64,000 nt of DNA from Bacteroidota bacterium (GCA_016195025.1 JACQAL010000060.1:1-64000), one strand, 5' to 3'. Numbered from the stretch's first letter, positions 34,847 through 44,771 are shown. The notes: a model not told the origin generated them from the sequence alone. Translations and numbers: made by a program.

Positions 34847-36646
34847 TTAGTGTAACAACGCCTTTGCTGAACCTCCTACACCGGTAGATTCAAGCCACAT
34901 TCCTATGGAACCTGCAGTACCGGTAGTGCCCCGTGCTTTTCCTGCAGTAGAAGATGTAGTTACTTGATATCCACGAATAGTTCCTGTGGCGGTTTGTACT
35001 GTTACAACTCCCAATATTGCAATACGTCCAACTGCACCGATTGCAATAGTTGCATCATAAACAATCCCAATTGCCTGGGAGGAACTTGCAGTTGTAGTTA
35101 CAGTAAATGCATTATCAGTTGTAGAACTAGAGATTACTATTTCACCGGCACTGCGGGTCGCACCGCTGACATTCTTAAGCCATACAGTTATTGGCTGATT
35201 GCCGGTTAGAGTGCCATCACCTAATCCTATGTCACCTCCAGCAACCTGAAGGGTGCTGGTAACAGTGGTAGTGCCTATTCCCACATTTGTACCTGTGTTA
35301 TATAAATTACTGGTTGCTGTCCATGCAGAACCATTGTAATAAAGCGTCTGCCCGGTTGTTCCCGTTGCCCCTATGTTGCCGGTAGCGCCTGTTGCTCCTG
35401 TTGGACCTGCTGCCCCAGTTGGACCTGCTGCCCCAGTTGGACCTGCAACGCCTGTTGCGCCATTCAAACCCGCAGCACCTGTTGCACCTATCGGACCAGT
35501 TGCACCCACCGCACCAGTTGCTCCATCTGCTCCTGTGGGTCCGGTTACTCCCATCGCGCCTGTAGCACCATCAGCACCTGTAGGACCAGTAATTCCCTGC
35601 GCGCCTGTGGCTCCGTCAGCGCCTGTTGGACCGGTTACTCCCATTGCACCAGTTGCTCCATCCGCTCCTGTAGGACCGGTTGCACCCATTGCACCCGTTG
35701 CTCCATTTGTTCCTGTGGGACCAGTTGCTCCCATTGCACCCGTTGCGCCATCCGCTCCTGTAGGACCTGTGACTCCCATTGCACCTGTTGCTCCATCCGC
35801 TCCTGTAGGACCTGTGACTCCCATTGCACCTGTTGCTCCATCCGCTCCTGTAGGACCTGTGACTCCCATTGCACCTGTTGCGCCATCCGCTCCTGTAGGA
35901 CCTGTGACTCCCATTGCACCCGTTGCGCCATCCGCTCCTGTAGGACCAGTTGCACCCATTGCACCCGTTGCGCCATCCGCTCCTGTAGGACCTGTGACTC
36001 CCATTGCACCTGTTGCGCCATCCGCTCCTGTAGGACCTGTGACTCCCATTGCACCTGTTGCTCCATCCGCTCCTGTGGGACCGGTTGCACCCATTGCACC
36101 CGTTGCGCCATCCGCGCCAGTAGGACCAGTAATTCCCTGAGCACCGGTTGCACCGTCAGCGCCAGAAGGTCCTGTTGGTCCAGTGGGACCTGTTGGTCCG
36201 CTAGCAGGACCAGTAGGACCTTGAGCACCTGTTGGACCCATCGGTCCTGTTGCACCATTTGCGGTATACAAAGCATATGGCACGCTTAACAATTGTGAAG
36301 CGCCCATGGAAACATATCCGCTTCCAAAGTCAACTTCTATTTCAATAAATTTATTTCCGCTGTTCCATGGAATAGTTAAAAAATTTCCGCTGACTACTGT
36401 GCCTGCTCCTATACTTAATGTTACCAACCCGAATTGATTAGTAAGCGCAGTTTGAGTTTCCTGGTATACAATAGGTCCCGCCTGCGTGTTATCGTGAATG
36501 GTTACACGAATGGGAAATGAAGTGTTGGCTATGGGATTTCCCGAAACATCGCGGATGACCGATTGGTACTTGAATGCCTGTGGCGCCTGTGCATTAGCGA
36601 TAACAGCAAGCAGCAAAAAAGAGAAAAGCAGTTTAAAAATTTTCAT
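34847..36646 (-). CDS. Collagen-like triplet-repeat surface protein
   Basis: A 599-residue exported protein. After the signal peptide (1-19), residues 20-130 form an N-terminal domain ending [16 protein letters not shown], as in many Bacteroidota collagen-like proteins. Residues 131 to about 435 are Gly-X-Y triplets, most in 15 copies of a 15-residue unit ([15 protein letters not shown]). A C-terminal domain of about 150 residues ([22 protein letters not shown] onward) looks like the phage-tail-like head found on such proteins. It is probably a surface fibre. It lies 18 bp downstream of the T9SS gene at 36665 and may be co-transcribed with it. Confidence 0.88.
   Translation of the reverse strand: MKIFKLLFSFLLLAVIANAQAPQAFKYQSVIRDVSGNPIANTSFPIRVTIHDNTQAGPIVYQETQTALTNQFGLVTLSIGAGTVVSGNFLTIPWNSGNKFIEIEVDFGSGYVSMGASQLLSVPYALYTANGATGPMGPTGAQGPTGPASGPTGPTGPTGPSGADGATGAQGITGPTGADGATGAMGATGPTGADGATGAMGVTGPTGADGATGAMGVTGPTGADGATGAMGATGPTGADGATGAMGVTGPTGADGATGAMGVTGPTGADGATGAMGVTGPTGADGATGAMGVTGPTGADGATGAMGATGPTGTNGATGAMGATGPTGADGATGAMGVTGPTGADGATGAQGITGPTGADGATGAMGVTGPTGADGATGAVGATGPIGATGAAGLNGATGVAGPTGAAGPTGAAGPTGATGATGNIGATGTTGQTLYYNGSAWTATSNLYNTGTNVGIGTTTVTSTLQVAGGDIGLGDGTLTGNQPITVWLKNVSGATRSAGEIVISSSTTDNAFTVTTTASSSQAIGIVYDATIAIGAVGRIAILGVVTVQTATGTIRGYQVTTSSTAGKARGTTGTAGSIGMWLESTGVGGSAKALLH
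35498..36172. repeat. 15 tandem copies of a 45-bp collagen-coding unit
   Basis: Each 45-bp unit encodes 15 residues on the minus strand. Units differ by few bases, and the sixth triplet pair alternates AMGVT, AMGAT or AQGIT. Near identity at the DNA level points to recent expansion, so copy number probably varies between strains. Confidence 0.85.
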
Positions 36647-36664
36647 TTGATATTTTTTATAGAG

Positions 36665-37159
36665 TTATTTAAGCCGCACTATTTTATAAGAACATTTATA
36701 GATATTGTTTTTGCCGATTATGTTCAGCAGGTAAATTCCTTCCTCATACTCATTAAAAGAAAAAGTCAGATTATTTTTTCCATCCAGCAATTCTTCTTTA
36801 CGCAAGAGTTTTCCGTTGGAATCAAAAAGTTCCACCGAAAAATTCCCCGGCACTTTTTCAAAATCAATCCAGAGGTTATTTATTACCGGGTTCGGATATA
36901 CGAAAACAGAGGGCTCCGTGTAATTGGCTACCGATAAAATATTGTAAGCGGGCTGCTGAAATCCCTGCGTCATGAAATGTGCCGAAGCGGAATATGTTTC
37001 AGTCATCGCCTCACCAAGCGTCCAACTTACGGAGTTGTTTGCATTGGCAAAATAATCTCCTGATGCGGCAATGACTTCGGGCGATGCCGACTGGCAAAAT
37101 AGCATACGAGAATTAAAAAGCAGGATTAATAAAAAAGTAATATTTAAAAATTTGCTCAT
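36665..37159 (-). CDS. Short secreted protein with T9SS type A domain
   Basis: A 164-residue exported protein. The signal peptide is at about residues 1-24. A short conserved module (PEVIAASGDYFANANNSVSWTLGEAMTETY ... FMTQGFQQP, written here in part) often precedes T9SS domains in Bacteroidota. The C-terminal sorting domain has FVYPNPVINNLWIDF, LFDSNGKLL and EGIYLLNI. There is no other passenger, so the module may itself be functional or a remnant. A TATTTTTG promoter element lies at 37180-37187, and the collagen-like gene follows after 18 bp. Confidence 0.85.
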   Translation of the reverse strand: MSKFLNITFLLILLFNSRMLFCQSASPEVIAASGDYFANANNSVSWTLGEAMTETYSASAHFMTQGFQQPAYNILSVANYTEPSVFVYPNPVINNLWIDFEKVPGNFSVELFDSNGKLLRKEELLDGKNNLTFSFNEYEEGIYLLNIIGKNNIYKCSYKIVRLK

Positions 37160-37179
37160 TGAAACTCAGTTTGGGGTTG

Positions 37180-37187
37180 CAAAAATA
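37180..37187 (-). promoter_or_regulatory. -7 element for the 36665 gene and probably the collagen-like gene
   Basis: On the minus strand this reads TATTTTTG, 20 bp before the start at 37159. Confidence 0.45.
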
Positions 37188-37355
37188 CAGGTTTTTATGT
37201 AGAAGAGCAGTTCTTAATTTCACTTCAATACGCAGATTTATTAAGAAGGTTTCTTATAAGAATCAATTACTCTATTTTTAATATGAAAAACACATATTTA
37301 CTTTATTTTTAATTGCTTTTTCTAAAAGAATTGCTAAAATTATTTTAAAAATATA

Positions 37356-37376
37356 TGTCTATTTCAGGAATAGACA
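37356..37376 (-). terminator. Possible terminator of the 37413-38990 gene
   Basis: TGTCTATT (37356-37363) and AATAGACA (37369-37376) form an 8-bp stem with a 5-nt loop, 37 bp past the stop. On the minus strand the next bases are TATATTTTT. The stem is AT-rich, so strength is uncertain. The rest of 37188-37412 is AT-rich with no gene. Confidence 0.4.
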
Positions 37377-37412
37377 AATTGCAGCAGCTTTTTGTTTCGC
37401 GGTGAAAATAGA

Positions 37413-38990
37413 TTACTCAATCACTACCTTTCCCGCGCCAATGACCTCACCCCAGCCCTCTCCTTTAGGAGAGGGAGCAGAGAGTTTGTAGAAATAAATT
37501 CCGCTTGAAAGATTGCCTCTTTCAACTTGGAACTTTGAACTTGAGACTTGAAACTTTTTTACTTCTTTGCCAAAAACATCATATATTTTGAATTCAGAAT
37601 CAATCACCGTTGACCGATTGCCGTTCACTTGTATTGTTGCACTCGTGCTGAATGGATTTGGAAAAATATTTATTTCTGGTTTTGAGGTTTGGAAATCGTT
37701 TATTCCATTTGCAAAACAAAGTGTAGTTACTGTTCCTCCATCACTTGTTAAAGTTGGGCGATTTGTAATAATGCCACCAGAGGAAACTAAAGTAGAGGGA
37801 TTTGTAACTATTGTTGCAGGAGATAACTCAATTGTGTTTGGATTACCTTCATTACATCCACTATGCCCAAGAGAATCAGTTTTTATAAAATATATTTTTG
37901 GAAGAGAACCTGCCCCCCAATAATCAAACGCACCTAAAATAGCATAACCGCCATCTGCAGTTTGTTGCACAAATGTTCCTGCATCTTCATCCGAATCTCC
38001 ATATAATTTTGACCAAAGTAAATTTCCATTTGAAGTTGTTTTAATCAGATAGCAATCTTCATCGCCATTTCCAAAACTTACAGTTTTACCAACAAGAATA
38101 TATCCTCCATCTGAAGTTTGATGAACACAGTTTGAATAATCACCATCTGTTCCTCCAAATATTTTTGACCATATTAAATTTCCACTTGAATCAATTTTTA
38201 TTAAGTAGACATCATAGTATCCAATACTAAAGTTATCGTCTCTATATCCAGAAATAATATAACCATTATCATTTGTTTGTTCCACCGAATAACCAAAGTC
38301 ATTGCCAGTGCTACCATATGTTTTTGACCAAAGAACATTTCCATTTATGTCGGTCTTTATTGCATAAATATCATTAGCGCCTGCGCCAAAACTTTGTGTT
38401 GTCCCCACTATAATATATCCGCTATCAGAGGTTTGTTGAAGAAAATTTCCATCATCACGTCCAGTACCGCCATAAGTTTTCGTCCATAATGTATCACCGT
38501 TTGAATTCGTTTTTATTAAATAAAAATCATCATCTCCTGCACCAAAGCTTCCAGTTACTCCAGCAACAATATAGCTACCATTAAAAGTTTGTTGAACTGA
38601 ATAAGCAATATCCCAAGAAGTTCCTCCGAAATTTTTTGACCAAAGTACATTTCCCATCGAATCAGTTTTCAATAGATAGGCATCATCTATTCCTAATGCA
38701 AAACTATGGGCAGTGCCAGCGATAATAAATCCTCTCTCTAATGTTTCTGCTATAGAATTTCCACCGTCTCCTGGTTTAGTTCCTGCATAAGTTTTTGTCC
38801 ATAATGTATCGCCATCAGAATTAATTTTAATAATTGGAGTGCCAACAAAAATATATTCTCCTTCTTTTGTTTGTGTTCCAGAAAATACTCCGCCACTTCC
38901 GTTCGTTCCTCCATAAGTTTTCTGAAAAGTAATTTGCGCTTGAGTAAAAAGAGAAATAAAAAATAGAGTTATGAAAAAGAATTTTTTCAT
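37413..38990 (-). CDS. Secreted repeat protein with T9SS type A domain
   Basis: A 525-residue exported protein with a signal peptide (1-19). Seven or eight repeats of about 50 residues follow, with GGTGRDDGNFLQQTSDSGYI, VGTTQSFGAGANDIYAIKTD and NGNVLWSKTYG, a propeller-type pattern common in secreted proteins of this phylum. The C-terminal sorting domain starts FPNPFSTSATIQV. Two palindromic repeats sit in frame within it: FQVSSSKFQV (37520-37556) and APSPKGEGWGEV (37445-37481), before the final GKVVIE. The domain remains open, so it may still be exported. Function unknown. Confidence 0.85.
   Translation of the reverse strand: MKKFFFITLFFISLFTQAQITFQKTYGGTNGSGGVFSGTQTKEGEYIFVGTPIIKINSDGDTLWTKTYAGTKPGDGGNSIAETLERGFIIAGTAHSFALGIDDAYLLKTDSMGNVLWSKNFGGTSWDIAYSVQQTFNGSYIVAGVTGSFGAGDDDFYLIKTNSNGDTLWTKTYGGTGRDDGNFLQQTSDSGYIIVGTTQSFGAGANDIYAIKTDINGNVLWSKTYGSTGNDFGYSVEQTNDNGYIISGYRDDNFSIGYYDVYLIKIDSSGNLIWSKIFGGTDGDYSNCVHQTSDGGYILVGKTVSFGNGDEDCYLIKTTSNGNLLWSKLYGDSDEDAGTFVQQTADGGYAILGAFDYWGAGSLPKIYFIKTDSLGHSGCNEGNPNTIELSPATIVTNPSTLVSSGGIITNRPTLTSDGGTVTTLCFANGINDFQTSKPEINIFPNPFSTSATIQVNGNRSTVIDSEFKIYDVFGKEVKKFQVSSSKFQVERGNLSSGIYFYKLSAPSPKGEGWGEVIGAGKVVIE
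37445..37481. repeat. REP-like palindrome inside a T9SS domain
   Basis: CCCTCTCC TTTA GGAGAGGG (37456-37475) is an 8-bp perfect stem within a longer CCTCACCCCAGCCC-type repeat. It is read in frame on the minus strand as PSPKGEGWGE. Confidence 0.65.
37520..37556. repeat. AACTTTGAACTTGAGACTTGAA-type repeat inside a T9SS domain
   Basis: A run of TTGGAACTTTGAACTTGAG-like words is read on the minus strand as SKFQV twice. The same word family appears at 180-310. Confidence 0.55.
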
Positions 38991-38994
38991 TAAT

Positions 38995-39002
38995 CAAATG
39001 TA
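38995..39002 (-). promoter_or_regulatory. -7 element for the 37413-38990 gene
   Basis: A perfect TACATTTG on the minus strand, 4 bp before the start codon, so a transcript from it would be leaderless or nearly so. Confidence 0.45.
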
Positions 39003-39024
39003 AGGAAAAGAATTGGCTTTCAAA

Positions 39025-39089
39025 GACTCACCCCGTCTCACTCCATTCGACACCCCGCTCTACGGGTAGAAAGGGGGAAGGGGAGAGTC
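39025..39089. repeat. REP-like repeat between two secreted-protein genes
   Basis: GACTCACCCC at one end faces GGGGAGAGTC at the other, with CACCCCGCTC and AAAGGGGGAAGG inside. It is the C/G-block repeat type also seen in the nuo operon. Confidence 0.5.
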
Positions 39090-39090
39090 C

Positions 39091-42000
39091 TTATTCATCT
39101 CCATCCGCATTCTCATGCCACGGGAAGTTTGCATTGTATCCCGATATTTCCCAGAAAAATTTTCCTCTTTTCTTATCATAGTTGCCGATCTCGTTCATGG
39201 TGTCGCAATCATATAAGCGCCCGTTCACCATAGTGTATTTTACTGTTTCAGAATTCAAAATATTTTCCAAAGGGTTTTTGTCAAGGATAATTAAGTCGGC
39301 AAGTTTTCCTTTCTCCAGCGAGCCGATTTCTTTTTCCATGCCGAGATAAGTTGCTCCGTTAATAGTTGCGCATTGCAGTGCCTGCATGTTCGTCATTCCA
39401 CCCTGCTGTAGCATCCACAATTCCCAATGTGCGCCAATGCCGTTCATTTGTCCGTGCTGCCCTAAATTTATTTTCACGCCTGCGTCCGAAAGTTTTTTGC
39501 AACTCTGGGATACAAGCATATAACCATTCGTGTATTCTTCTTCGGGAATCATGGTGCGGTGGCGCGCTTTTGTGTCAACAACATTTCGCGGAGTAAAATT
39601 TAAAAGTCGCTGTTTTTCCCAAACATTTGTATGCTGGTACCAATATGTTTCTCCGCTCATGGCGCCATAGCAAACAATGAGCGTGGGCGTGTACTGCGTT
39701 TTGCTTTTGCTCCAGAGTTGCACAACATCATTATATAAAGTAGCGATGGGAAGATTGTGTTCCACACCTGTGTGACCGTCTAAAATATGTGTGAGATTAT
39801 AAAAATAAGTGGAGCCGCCTTCGGGAACAACTTGTATTCCTAACTGCTTTGCCGCTGTGATTACTTGCTGGCGTTGTTCTCTTCTCGGCTGGTTATAACT
39901 TTTCACGGAGAACGCACCGAACGCTTTTGTGCGAACGATTGCGCTTTTCGCGTCATTCAAAGAATTAATTACCGCTTTGAAGTCACCGTCAGCGCCATAG
40001 AGAATTGTTCCGGTAGAAAAAATTCTTGGTCCCGTCATGATTCCTGCTTTCACCATTTCGCTCTGCGAGAAAACCATTTCGGTATTGGAAGATGGGTCAT
40101 GTGTTGTAGTAACTCCGTAAGCAAGATTGGAATAGTATGTCCATTCTTTCTGCGGAGAAAGTCCCTGGCGAAATGTCCACAAGTGTGCGTGCACATCGAT
40201 CATTCCGGGCATAATTGTTTTTCCTGTAACATCCATCACCTTTGCTCCTGCTGGAATCTGAACTTTGTCAGCAGCACCGATGTCCGTGATTTTATTGTCT
40301 GTTACAATGATGGTTCCGTTCTCGATTACATCGCTTCCGTTATTCATCGTAATTATTCTTGCTCCTGTGAACGCAATCGTTCCTTTTGGTTTGTCAGAAT
40401 CCAAAACAAGATTTACTTTTATTCCAACCGTGTCCATTTTCAAAACACTGTCGGCTTTTCCGCTGATGAAGCCGAAACGATTTCCGAGTTCGGTTGTAAA
40501 ATATTCTTCGCCCAATGTCCAGTGAACTTTTTTGCTGTCAGCACCCCAGTGAATATTTATTCCTGCATCTTTCGCCACCTGCGCAACAGGAACGGATTCC
40601 ATTTTTGCGGAGAGGTCAGATGTTTTTCCCACGAGCGGCATTGCGGCAACATACACTTTGAAAAGTTCGCAGTACGCTATCCAATTATTATCAGGACTCA
40701 CAACAAAATTGTTCGTGTACTTTGAAGTGAAATGCGTTCGCACATCCTTGCCATTCAAATCACAACTTTTGAGGACGAACAAATCATCCTTTCCTTCCGA
40801 TTCAGTTGACTGGAAGAAAATTCTTTTTCCGTCTTTGGAAAAACGCGGGTCACTTCCTTCTTTGATGACGAGCGTTGGTTTTCCTCCTGTGCTCGGCATA
40901 ACATAAATTCCCGGGTTCACGCAGAAAGCATTTCCCTGCTGGTTGTTGCCATTTTCTTTTTGATACACGAGCCATTTTCCATCGGGAGAATATCTTGGTG
41001 TGCGGTAAATTCCTTTTTCTTCAGAAAGTTTTGTCATCTTTTTATCTGTCACATTCATTTTCCAAATTGCTCCGCTGTTCTCATCGCTCCAGGTCACGAA
41101 TACAATTTCTTTTCCATCGGGGGAAAAACTTGGCTCAAACATAAAGTGGTCAGTGGTTGCGATTTTGGTGGGAACTCCGTTCGGTAAATCTTTTTTCCAA
41201 ATTGCTCCGACAGCATTGAACAGCATATATTTTTCATCGGGAGAAGTCACCGCATTGCGGATTGTTTTTACTGTGAACTTATCAGGCGCAACCGGATTTT
41301 CAAAATGCAGCGCGTCATAAATCTTTTGTTTCACTTTTACTGTGAAAGGAATTTCTGTGGCTTGTGAGGTGGTAACATCTATCTTCCAGATTTTTCCCTG
41401 CGCCCAGATGATTATATTTTTTGCATCGAGCCACTGAAATCCACAGTACGGTCCGAATATCGCCCAAGCTTCTGACTGGTCTTTGCTGAGTTTGTCATAC
41501 ACGGGCCATTCTTCTCCGGTTTCTAAATTTCTCAGATACAAAACTGTTTTCTCGTGAACTCTTCTTACAAAAGCTAATGTTTTTCCGTCTCTTGAAATTT
41601 GCGGACGCATTGCGCTGCCTGCGCCACCAGTCACAGTTTCGGTTTCTCCTTTTTCAAAATTGTATCGCTTGATAACATAAATCTGCTGGTTCGGATCTTT
41701 GTTGTATTCAAAATGTCCGCCCGGATACATATCCTCGCTGTAGTAAACATATTTTCCATCAGCAGAAACGCAGGGCTCGCCTAAATCCTGCTGGTCATTT
41801 TTTCTTTTCGTGATCTGAATTCCTTCCCCGCCTGTGAAATGGTACATCCACAATTCTCCGGCACCGAGCGAGCGGGTAGAGGTGAAATGTTTTTTTGCGA
41901 TGAGATAATTTCCATCAGGCATCCATACTGCGTTGTTTAGCAAACGAAAATTTTCTTTGGTGATTTGTTTTGCGTCCGAGCCGTCTCTGTTCATCATCCA

Positions 42001-42357
42001 GATATTATCTCCGCCTCCTGCATCGCTGGTGAAAGAAATTTTCTTTCCATCCGCAGAAAATCTCGGCTGTGTTTCCATCGCATGATTCTGCCTCAGTGCT
42101 TTTGCTTCTCCGCCTGTGATAGGCATGGAATAAATATCTCCGAGCATGTCAAACACAATTTCTTTTCCGTCAGGGGAAACATCTAAACTCATCCATGTCC
42201 CTTCATTTGTGGTAAACTCCACTTCTTTAAAAGTTCCCGGAGGGTTGAGTACATCCCATTTTTTATCGTCTTTCTTTTTTATTGTGTCTTTAGAAGATTC
42301 TTTTGATTGTGCAAAAAGATTTGTGGAGATGAGAAAGAAAACAAATATTTTTTTCAT
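39091..42357 (-). CDS. Exported amidohydrolase with N-terminal TolB-like propeller
   Basis: A 1088-residue protein. The signal peptide FVFFLISTNLFAQS is followed by a propeller of TolB/WD40-like repeats from about residue 50 to 620 (DVSPDGKEIVFD, RFSADGKKISFTSD, SPDGKWLVYQ). From about residue 665 an amidohydrolase domain follows: GTIAFTGARIITMNNG, then PGMIDVHAHLW with the metal-binding His-X-His, then later GVEHNLP and KINLGQHGQMNG, ending GSLEKGKLADLIILDKNPL. Such fusions are frequent in Bacteroidota and are thought to be periplasmic hydrolases. The substrate is unknown. A TACATTTA element lies upstream at 42376-42383. Confidence 0.88.
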   Translation of the reverse strand: MKKIFVFFLISTNLFAQSKESSKDTIKKKDDKKWDVLNPPGTFKEVEFTTNEGTWMSLDVSPDGKEIVFDMLGDIYSMPITGGEAKALRQNHAMETQPRFSADGKKISFTSDAGGGDNIWMMNRDGSDAKQITKENFRLLNNAVWMPDGNYLIAKKHFTSTRSLGAGELWMYHFTGGEGIQITKRKNDQQDLGEPCVSADGKYVYYSEDMYPGGHFEYNKDPNQQIYVIKRYNFEKGETETVTGGAGSAMRPQISRDGKTLAFVRRVHEKTVLYLRNLETGEEWPVYDKLSKDQSEAWAIFGPYCGFQWLDAKNIIIWAQGKIWKIDVTTSQATEIPFTVKVKQKIYDALHFENPVAPDKFTVKTIRNAVTSPDEKYMLFNAVGAIWKKDLPNGVPTKIATTDHFMFEPSFSPDGKEIVFVTWSDENSGAIWKMNVTDKKMTKLSEEKGIYRTPRYSPDGKWLVYQKENGNNQQGNAFCVNPGIYVMPSTGGKPTLVIKEGSDPRFSKDGKRIFFQSTESEGKDDLFVLKSCDLNGKDVRTHFTSKYTNNFVVSPDNNWIAYCELFKVYVAAMPLVGKTSDLSAKMESVPVAQVAKDAGINIHWGADSKKVHWTLGEEYFTTELGNRFGFISGKADSVLKMDTVGIKVNLVLDSDKPKGTIAFTGARIITMNNGSDVIENGTIIVTDNKITDIGAADKVQIPAGAKVMDVTGKTIMPGMIDVHAHLWTFRQGLSPQKEWTYYSNLAYGVTTTHDPSSNTEMVFSQSEMVKAGIMTGPRIFSTGTILYGADGDFKAVINSLNDAKSAIVRTKAFGAFSVKSYNQPRREQRQQVITAAKQLGIQVVPEGGSTYFYNLTHILDGHTGVEHNLPIATLYNDVVQLWSKSKTQYTPTLIVCYGAMSGETYWYQHTNVWEKQRLLNFTPRNVVDTKARHRTMIPEEEYTNGYMLVSQSCKKLSDAGVKINLGQHGQMNGIGAHWELWMLQQGGMTNMQALQCATINGATYLGMEKEIGSLEKGKLADLIILDKNPLENILNSETVKYTMVNGRLYDCDTMNEIGNYDKKRGKFFWEISGYNANFPWHENADGDE

Positions 42358-42393
42358 AGGAAAATTTTGAGAAGGTAAATGTAAAAAAATTAC

Positions 42394-44247
42394 TTAGTGC
42401 TGAAATTGTTGAAGCCTATTTGCAAATTCACTTGCTTTTTCTTTTTCGCCAATAGAGTTGTAAGCCATCATCAGATTATTGATGACATCTTTATTGTTCG
42501 GATTGTTTTTGTAGTAGCGTTCATAATAAGGTATTGCCTGCTGAGGATTTCCTGCCATGTGATAGACGAGCCCTGTTTTAAAACTCACATCCAGAAAATC
42601 CGGTTCAGTTTCATAGAGGCGTAAAAAATAATTTAGCGAGTTCTGATAATCTTTTCTGCTGAGGTAAACAGTTGCGAGATTGTACAAAGAATTTCTATGT
42701 TTCGGATTTATTTCCAGCGCACGCTTGTAATCATTCACTGCTTCATCCACTTTTCCAAGATTGCTTTGCGATACTCCGTAATTGTACCAGTCGGCTTCTA
42801 TATTCGGATAAATCGCAAGGCCTTTCTGATAATAAGTAACTGCATTTTGCAAATGAATTTTCTTTTTCTCTTTATCTGTTTCTTTTTCTCCTGCTAAAAC
42901 GCTTTCCCATGCGAAGGTTGTATTTGTTCTATATGAATTCGGACAATCTTCAACTCCTTTTGCAAATAAAGTTAAGTTGGATTCCCAGTCTTTATTTCGG
43001 GAGAAAGTTTTGTATGAAAAGAGAAAAAGAATAATTGCAAGAGGAATAGTTTTAATGTTGAACGATTCAATCTTCAAAAGTTTTATCATAGCGTATGCAA
43101 GCAGAATGCAAAATGCAAGCGATGGAGTAAATAAAAATCTTTCTGCCATTGTTGAGCCAATGAGAATAAAAATATTTGAACTTACAGAGAGCGAAATCAG
43201 AAAAAATAAAATGCAGAATGAGATTAATTTGAAAATTTTAGAATTCGATGATTTGAAAATTCCTCCTATAGAAATTATTCCGAGTGTCAAATAAATCAAA
43301 ACAGAAATAATCGCCAATGGATTTCCAAATCCCACAAGTGGAATCTGATTGTAGCCATAATCCCAGCAAAGCGGATGTGGAAAGAAAAGAAGTTTGAGAT
43401 AATCGAATAGAATTACAAAAATGGTAGCGTAGCGCTCGGTAAAAATTTTCGCACCGGCAAGTGTATTATTTACTAAACCGATAGGCGGAGGATTTGAATC
43501 AAGTGCTGAATTGCGCGCAAGAAAATAAATCAGAATACCCGAAGCAAGAATTCCTGTGACAGCTAAAAGGTTCTTCACGTTGACTGATCTGAAAAAGAAA
43601 AGCGCAAGCGGAATAATGAAAATAAATGTTGCGGCACTTTCCTTGGAAAATAAAGCGCAGAGAAAAAACAAAAATGAAACCACTAAATATTTTTTCTCAG
43701 AAGTTTCTGAAAATTTTATTGCGAATAAAAACGCGAGCGAACAAAAAAGCAAACTCAGAATTTCATCCGCGCTTTTAATGTTAGCGGTGACTTCGGTGTG
43801 AATGGGGTGCGCTGCAAAAAATAAAACAGCAATTAAAGGAAGAAGCGGGTGGAAATCTTTCAATAGTTTTTTCAGAAAAATAAAAATTACAACACATAAA
43901 ATCCCATAGAGCAAAACCTGAACGAAATGATAAGCCGAAGAATTCTCTTTGAAGAAACCATATTCTATCGCGAATAAACTCATGGTGAGCGGACGATATG
44001 TTCCGAAATTTTCTTTCGTGCTTCCGTAAACCGATGATTGCCCGAATAATTCTTTGATTCCTCTAAAACCTTTTTTAACCGTTTCGTGATTGGTAATCAC
44101 TGCGCCATCGTCCATCACAAAACCGTGATGAAGTGTGTTGGTGTAGAGGAGAAAAGCAAAAACAAAAATGATTAAAGGAAACCAATGTTCAATTTTCTTT
44201 TCGAAAGAAATATTTTTTTGCATTTTATTTTTAGTTAACTTAGGCAT
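42394..44247 (-). CDS. Polytopic membrane protein with C-terminal TPRs (TMTC-like)
   Basis: A 617-residue protein and third member of the TPR-tailed glycosyltransferase-like group. The first extracytoplasmic loop has GFVMDDGAVITNHETV, matching the HFDDMHTIVNN loop of the 2314-4503 product. About ten membrane segments run to residue 420, followed by four or five TPRs (NLGKVDEAVNDYKRALEINP, GNPQQAIPYYERYYKNNP). Relatives transfer sugars from polyprenyl carriers. Acceptor unknown. It is divergent from the nuo operon. Confidence 0.75.
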   Translation of the reverse strand: MPKLTKNKMQKNISFEKKIEHWFPLIIFVFAFLLYTNTLHHGFVMDDGAVITNHETVKKGFRGIKELFGQSSVYGSTKENFGTYRPLTMSLFAIEYGFFKENSSAYHFVQVLLYGILCVVIFIFLKKLLKDFHPLLPLIAVLFFAAHPIHTEVTANIKSADEILSLLFCSLAFLFAIKFSETSEKKYLVVSFLFFLCALFSKESAATFIFIIPLALFFFRSVNVKNLLAVTGILASGILIYFLARNSALDSNPPPIGLVNNTLAGAKIFTERYATIFVILFDYLKLLFFPHPLCWDYGYNQIPLVGFGNPLAIISVLIYLTLGIISIGGIFKSSNSKIFKLISFCILFFLISLSVSSNIFILIGSTMAERFLFTPSLAFCILLAYAMIKLLKIESFNIKTIPLAIILFLFSYKTFSRNKDWESNLTLFAKGVEDCPNSYRTNTTFAWESVLAGEKETDKEKKKIHLQNAVTYYQKGLAIYPNIEADWYNYGVSQSNLGKVDEAVNDYKRALEINPKHRNSLYNLATVYLSRKDYQNSLNYFLRLYETEPDFLDVSFKTGLVYHMAGNPQQAIPYYERYYKNNPNNKDVINNLMMAYNSIGEKEKASEFANRLQQFQH

Positions 44248-44261
44248 AGAAAAGAAAGAAA

Positions 44262-44269
44262 CGAAAATA
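44262..44269 (-). promoter_or_regulatory. -7 element for the TMTC-like gene
   Basis: On the minus strand this reads TATTTTCG, one change from TAnnTTTG, 14 bp before the start. No clear matching element is seen for nuoA in the other direction. Confidence 0.4.
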
Positions 44270-44367
44270 TAAAATCGTTAACTTAAAAGACCAAAAGAGT
44301 TATTCAGCTGTGTTAATATCATTCTTGATTAGGAAAAATAAATTCTTAAATTCACGAACTAAAAATT

Positions 44368-44718
44368 ATGGGAATCGCATCACTTATTTTGCTTGCCGTC
44401 TGCGGTGCAGTTTTCTGCGGAATGGGAATTTTAATTTCCAAATGGATTGCACCAACCTCTAAGAATGCTTCAAAACTTGAAGCGTATGAGTGCGGTGTTC
44501 CTGCCGAGAGCGGTTCGTGGGTGCAATATAATGTAGGATATTATTTGTTTGCACTTATCTTTTTAGTGTTTGATGTGGAAATAGTTTTTCTGTTTCCTTG
44601 GGCGGTTGTACTTCGTGAAGTGGGAATGATTGCCTTCGTTGAGATTCTGATTTTTGTTTTCATACTTTTTCTCGGATTGATGTACGCTTGGAAAAAAGGC
44701 GCATTGAAATGGGAGTAA
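44368..44718 (+). CDS. nuoA: NADH-quinone oxidoreductase subunit A
   Basis: A 116-residue membrane subunit of complex I with three helices. The conserved loop KLEAYECGVPAESG after the first helix and the second-helix segment FLVFDVEIVFLFPWAV are diagnostic of NuoA/ND3. It opens the operon nuoA-B-C-D-(DUF559)-H-I-J-K-L-M-N. NuoA links the membrane arm to the quinone-binding module. Confidence 0.96.
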   Translation: MGIASLILLAVCGAVFCGMGILISKWIAPTSKNASKLEAYECGVPAESGSWVQYNVGYYLFALIFLVFDVEIVFLFPWAVVLREVGMIAFVEILIFVFILFLGLMYAWKKGALKWE

Positions 44719-44771
44719 AATAAAAGAAGATTTCCCTATGAAAATCTAATGAATAGTTGTAACTTTAAAAC

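Noticed and set aside
35373-36140. Open frame of 255 codons antisense to the collagen-like gene
   Set aside because: It is a mirror of the triplet repeat (Pro-Val-Ala repeats), with no start context.
39865-40725. Open frame of 286 codons antisense within the amidohydrolase gene
   Set aside because: Cys/His/Arg-rich composition with no recognisable family. The opposite strand is a clear conserved protein.
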